A stretch of 64,000 bases of DNA from Hirundichthys speculiger (taxonomy: Eukaryota > Chordata > Actinopteri > Beloniformes > Exocoetidae). Shown in pieces: positions 59,635 to 64,000 of this stretch. Under the pieces are notes generated by a model that saw only the letters and a program-made list of their open reading frames with translations, was not told the DNA's origin and made no database searches. A program made the translations under genes and the position numbers. The stretch is from the NCBI GenBank assembly GCA_018398805.1, contig JAGFBZ010000259.1, positions 301,001-365,000 of the forward strand, given 5' to 3'. Every line of letters starts with the position of its first letter. Within the stretch, counting starts at the first letter, position 1.

Positions 59635-60843
59635 TAGGGATGTCCCGATCACGTTTTGGGTCCCGATCCGATTTCCGATCTTTAATTTTGATGATCGGCC
59701 GATTTCCGATTTTTTCCGATCCGATTTCACTTCTTTTGAGTGGGCAAACAGAGTTTAATTTCCTATGCATTTTATTTCCTGTGTACATTAATAAATAGGC
59801 CTGCATCCAAGCTGAGATTAATAGCTTTTATCATCTCATAAAATAAACAATAACTTATTTAAACACTCTTCTTTCTTTCTTATTTGTTTGGGAGAATTAT
59901 TATAAAACACATTTAGTTACAGAACAGTGACTGTTCAACAGTCTCAGTACTAAAGAACAAAGCACTTCCATTTAAATAGCAGCAGGTGAACTTGGCTAGC
60001 AGTTTAAGGCAATGAAAACACTAGCAGAAGTCTTTGCAATCAATGAAATCACATCAGAATAAAAATAACATCAAATATTAACTTAACTTCTTTCAAGACC
60101 CGCTGCACATGTTCGCGCACCTTTGTGTCCTTTGTCGTTCATGTAATGACGGGAACGAGGCTCGAGGTAATTCATGAGCCGGTTAAATGCCTTGTATTCC
60201 ACAAACTCCGTGTCCTCGGTAATATATTCCGCGATTAGCTCGGTGATTTTTCGGTGTCCTTTAGCTCGGTTTAGCTCGGTGTCCTTTCTTTTAAAAGTTT
60301 CACAGAGCGTTTGCTGCCGAAGCTGCTGCCGGCCGACGGCAGCAGCTCTGAAGCTGCAGCCGTCGGCACCACGGCACCTGACAGAAGGCTGCGGTGATCG
60401 GTGCTGCGTGATTTTTTAAGTGTCTGATTAAATTGGTGGTGTTGTAAACTCTCTTCTTACTTACCCATCATGATATCTCAGCCTTCCACACGTTTCAAGT
60501 CGAAGCGTCGGTCTTTGTAATTTTATAGCGCTGCCACACTGCTGACATTTTTGCTAAAGTTTATCCTGACGCCGCCGGTCTTAAAACTTTTAAGGTGGAT
60601 ACAAGACAGCGCTGCTGGGAAACCTCATTTCAGTGCAAATTATTAAATGTATATAGTTTAAAAAATATTTTTGTTTGTGTAATATGATTACTTTATTAAT
60701 TTGTGTTAATCAGGATCACTTTTTGAGGAAAAAAATAATGAAAAAAAGATCGGCGTGTTATAATAAGGTTGATCGGCCGATCCGATCCACCTTAAATTTT
60801 TAAGATCTAAGGCCGATCCGATCAGGGGATCGGGACATCCCTA
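59635..60843. mobile_element. non-autonomous hAT-like element, family 3, copy 2
   Basis: Ends TAGGGATGTCCCGATC and GATCGGGACATCCCTA; perfect duplication TCTATTAT (59627-59634 and 60844-60851). It splits the repeat seen at 43231-43520. 67 bp past the brd1 exon donor. Confidence 0.9.
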
Positions 60844-61200
60844 TCTATTATTATTAAATACAGGCGTTTCTTATTATGAAATATTTCCCATTATTATGAT
60901 AATGGTTTTGTTTTTCATAAGAGTGATTTGTGTGTCAATCACAGCAGAGAGGGCGGAGCCATTTATGTGATTGGCTGCTCTTTCATTCAGGCATAAGCAA
61001 CAGAATAGTGAATATCGATAGTGGACGAGAGGTGCAATGTATATACTCCAGGCCAGTAGGTGGCAGAATGCACCTCAGTTTACGGTTAAAAGTTGACATC
61101 ATCTAAGAAACGTAGTGCGAAATGTAGGGAAAACTTGATTTTGACGTCATGGCGACAGGAGAAAGATCCTTTTCTGACTTACTCTGAGGTAGGCAACAGG

Positions 61201-62104
61201 TAGCCCCGATAACATTTATATTTCTGTCAACACGGCAGTGCCTCGCTCCCTCTGAGCCTTGAATGACCGGCAGTGAATGTTATGTTCAAGTGACGTCGGC
61301 ATAATCAGAAAAACGATTACTCAAATCAGGAAAATCAAGAATACCCCCTCATGCCAGAAAACAACTCGTTAACTCGGTCATAATTTTAGTAGTTGCTGAC
61401 TTTAATTGATATTCGCAGTATTTTCCCACATGGTACACATAAAATAAGAAAAAAATAGAAAAGGCTGAAAGAACGACTAGCAAACGAGGAAACGTGGGAA
61501 TTTACGTTACACCTTGAATGCAGCCTGCAGTACAGCGCTGATCACAACAAACATGGCGGCGTGGAATTTCGTTAAAGTTTCAGAAGAAGATAGTTTGGTG
61601 GTTATTTGTGACGAATCCTCCGAGTGAATTCTACGAGGAGGGAAGCACAAGCTTTAATACGTAAAACCTGATCAGCCACCTACAACATAACAATCACTTC
61701 CATGTAGTTTTGAAATCGCGCTAATATGAGCTAACGGAAGCTAATGCTAATGTGCGCAAGCAAGCAGCAAGTCTATCCTCTCTTCTCCTCTCCCTCATTC
61801 CTCTCATCTAAAGCTTCCATGAGATAAAAAAAAAATCACTGAACCTCATTTACTTTAATTAAAGGTATTAATTTAAATGGAACCACAAGCCAAAATCCTT
61901 TAAATGTTCATCTTTTTGACAATATTTTTTCAATGGAAAAAAAATATCTGTTCATTTAAAAAGTCAAAACTATTTTTGATTTTGTTCATAGTATTGATGT
62001 AATGATCTTAGGTATATGTGTGTGTTATCAGTTATCGGTATCGGCCTTTAGGAGCTGAAAGTTATCAGTTATCGGTTTTAAAAAACAGTTATCGTGCATC
62101 CCTA
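61201..62104 (+). mobile_element. non-autonomous hAT-like element, family 2, copy 3, left end missing
   Basis: Homologous to 15445-16461 from TAGCCCCGATAACAT to TTATCGTGCATCCCTA. The left 85 bp are absent and joined to unrelated repeat DNA. Confidence 0.8.
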
Positions 62105-62800
62105 ATATAATGTATATATGGTGATAGAAAAGTTTTGACAGATCGCGTATGAAAAACCCCTATCCCTCTATTGCATGGTGTTGCCATATGGCAACAATTA
62201 CTTTATCTCAATTTTACTAAAAGAAAGTAATGTAAAATCCCTTTTTTACTGTTCAGTTGTGAAAAGGGGGGTCTTTCATTTTGATGAGACAAATAATGCA
62301 TCACATTACATGACCAGGCTCTGAGTAGATTCAACTTCAGTTCTTTTTGTTTTCATACCTCTGGATTCAAGCTGGGCAGCAACCTTTCCATTTTTATAAC
62401 CAAATTGGATTTTCACTGTATTGTCTTGATTCCTGACTGGCTTGGGAAGGAGGTAGACACCTGGGGGGGGGGACTAACTTACTAAGACTAAGTTCTGATA
62501 AATCTCCTAGCAGGCAAAGTGAGGGGGATAATGGGATGAGACAGCTCAAGAAATTAGATAATGTTTCGGTAACTTCTGTCCACAAATGTTTAACAGGAGT
62601 ACCGTTCCAAGTGGCCTGAATATATGTATTGGGTGTGTTTTGTGTGCAGCATGGACAGGTCTCTAGTGTAAGTCTCATTTTGAATATTTTTTGTCTTGTG
62701 TAATGAGTTCTTTGCAGAGTTTTGTATTGGATGGTTTGTGAGCTGGCGTTTTTCGTAAAAAAAAAATATTTTTTTACAGATCATTACAGAGAACCGTAGC
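62105..62800. other. repeat-like intron DNA, no exon seen
   Basis: Includes the 62320-62395 segment shared with 14357-14440. No brd1 exon with the expected family sequence is visible between 59568 and the end. Confidence 0.4.
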
Positions 62801-62809
62801 AGGGAAACC

Positions 62810-63060
62810 TCCGTACTGTGCTACTCCAGGCTCGTGACAAGCGGCTAACACACCAGTGAAAACCAAAGGAAAAGTCCAGTTTTCTCTGCTCTGAACGGCA
62901 CTTTATTCAGGAGCTGACAACGTTACACCCTAACCCTGTCAGTCAACGGAGGATGGAAATCCATAACACTCGGCTGCTGCTCATGCTCACTTCACTTGCT
63001 CCGTTCAGCACCTCACAAACTACATTACCCATCAGGCTACTCCCCTTCTTAAAGGGCCAG
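62810..63060 (+). repeat. dispersed repeat shared with 52886-53125
   Basis: See the 52886 entry; here with GAACGGCACTTTATTCAGGA and GGCTGCTGCTCATGCTCACT. Confidence 0.5.
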
Positions 63061-63118
63061 GCTGGTTTACAACGCATGCTTGTAAATGCTTCTGAAATGT
63101 AGTGATAGTGGGCGATAA

Positions 63119-64000
63119 TAGGGCTGAACGACTTTGGAAAATAATCTAATTGCGATTTTTTTCCTCAAAATTGCGATTGCGATTTAATATGCGATTATTT
63201 TTAAGGTCCTCTTCTCATGTATTTTTCAAACACTGTCATAATAAACAATATCAGATTTATTTAAAGTGCAGATTGCAACAATAAAGCAAACAAATCTGTG
63301 GCTTTACCTCTTCAACATCTAACTTTTCACGTTTCATAAAACATGTGTAACATTTATGTAAACGTGTGGACTGGACTTCTTAAACACTGTCTGAGATTGA
63401 CAGGACAGTGTATAAATAAACAAATAAAATATACAGATATAGAAAAAATAAAGCTTACTGATCTCCAGTCCAGTAACATCACACAGGAAAATAAAGAACA
63501 AATATCTGCTCTAATCAATTGGACATTTTAAAAAAAAAAACTTTTTGAACACTAATAGAAATATTATATTTACTCAGTAACAGCAGCACACAACATACTG
63601 AAGTGCAAAATGAGTATGGCACTGTTAGCCAGAAAGATTCTTCTGTATAGATCTCAGGAGCTCACAGATTTTTTGCAAGGAAAAGCGGGGGGGAGCTCGA
63701 GTTGTCTCGGGCGGCGGGCGGGGGGTGTTTGTGGCTGTGCACTCTGCCCGACAGAGAGAGAGAAGCGCGGTTCGCGAGGCGGCCTAAACCCAGCGGTTTG
63801 AGTGCGCTTGAGTCTCTAAATCACCAGAAAAAGTCGCTAGATTTGTCGCTATTCGCTTTCTACAAATTAAGTCGCTAGAGGGGACTGGAAAGTCGCTAAG
63901 TTGACAACACTGTTTGCTCTGCTCAGCTCGGCTGGGCTCACTCGCAAGTCACGTGACGTCGCCAGATCACGTGACAGTAATATCGCGGCCTTTGCGGTTA
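63119..64000 (+). mobile_element. hAT-like element cut by the window end
   Basis: It starts TAGGGCTGAACGACTTTGG with ATTGCGATTTTTTT, an end type common in fish. Contains the GTCGCTAGATTTGTCGCTAT module (about 63830) shared with 40500-40650. The right end is beyond 64000. Confidence 0.6.

Noticed and set aside
59569..64000. Search for the second brd1 coding exon
   Set aside because: None of the expected family segment was found among the transposons; the exon probably lies beyond the window.

Overview
The window reads as nuclear DNA of a ray-finned, probably percomorph, teleost. It holds three intron-rich vertebrate genes in a dense bed of fish-type repeats: Tc1-like and hAT-like DNA transposons, LINEs with L1-type and CR1/Rex1-like reverse transcriptase tails, a tRNA-derived SINE and two endogenous retroviruses. 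Family names come from protein and motif recognition. No database was searched.

Genes. (1) arl2bp, minus strand, 22995 to 7643, seven coding exons that join in frame to 177 codons plus stop. (2) rspry1, minus strand, 45578 to 26159, fourteen coding exons, about 592 residues. One internal exon (30001-30139) is five bases short and frameshifts the SPRY domain. A non-coding first exon probably ends at 49267. (3) brd1 (BRPF2), plus strand, first coding exon only (58217-59568), with a probable non-coding exon ending near 56004; the rest lies beyond the right edge. arl2bp and rspry1 are also neighbours in mammals, so this is conserved synteny. rspry1 and brd1 are head to head, with the intergenic space filled by repeats.

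Layout. 1-3720: minus-strand endogenous retrovirus (gag and protease remnants, tRNA-Lys-type primer site, LTR). 3721-7642: 3' flank of arl2bp, with a hAT-like element and a 1.2 kb foldback Tc1 element. 7643-22995: arl2bp, whose 8.5 kb intron 5 holds a LINE end, retroviral pol/env remnants with a 3' LTR, and hAT-like elements. 22996-26158: arl2bp promoter with an RFX X-box, a 5'-truncated L1, and the rspry1 3' flank. 26159-45770: rspry1, whose introns hold the MADF-coding element with an exact 234 bp tandem duplication, a full-length broken Tc1 element, a 3.1 kb element with long inverted arms around a 237-residue reading frame, and nested hAT-like elements. 45770-56000: rspry1 5' region, more hAT-like insertions, and a 2 kb minisatellite of 21 hairpin cores separated by (TAA)n tracts. 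56000-64000: brd1 5' part with intronic insertions.

Roles. ARL2BP is a partner of ARL2/ARL3 at the ciliary base. RSPRY1 is a RING-SPRY protein. BRD1 is a scaffold of MYST acetyltransferase complexes. They share no pathway. The unifying story is repeated nested transposition: nine insertions carry perfect or one-mismatch 8 bp target duplications that can be read directly. The candidates for something little described are the long-arm element at 34240-37369, the MADF and Myb/SANT-coding short transposons, and the higher-order minisatellite.
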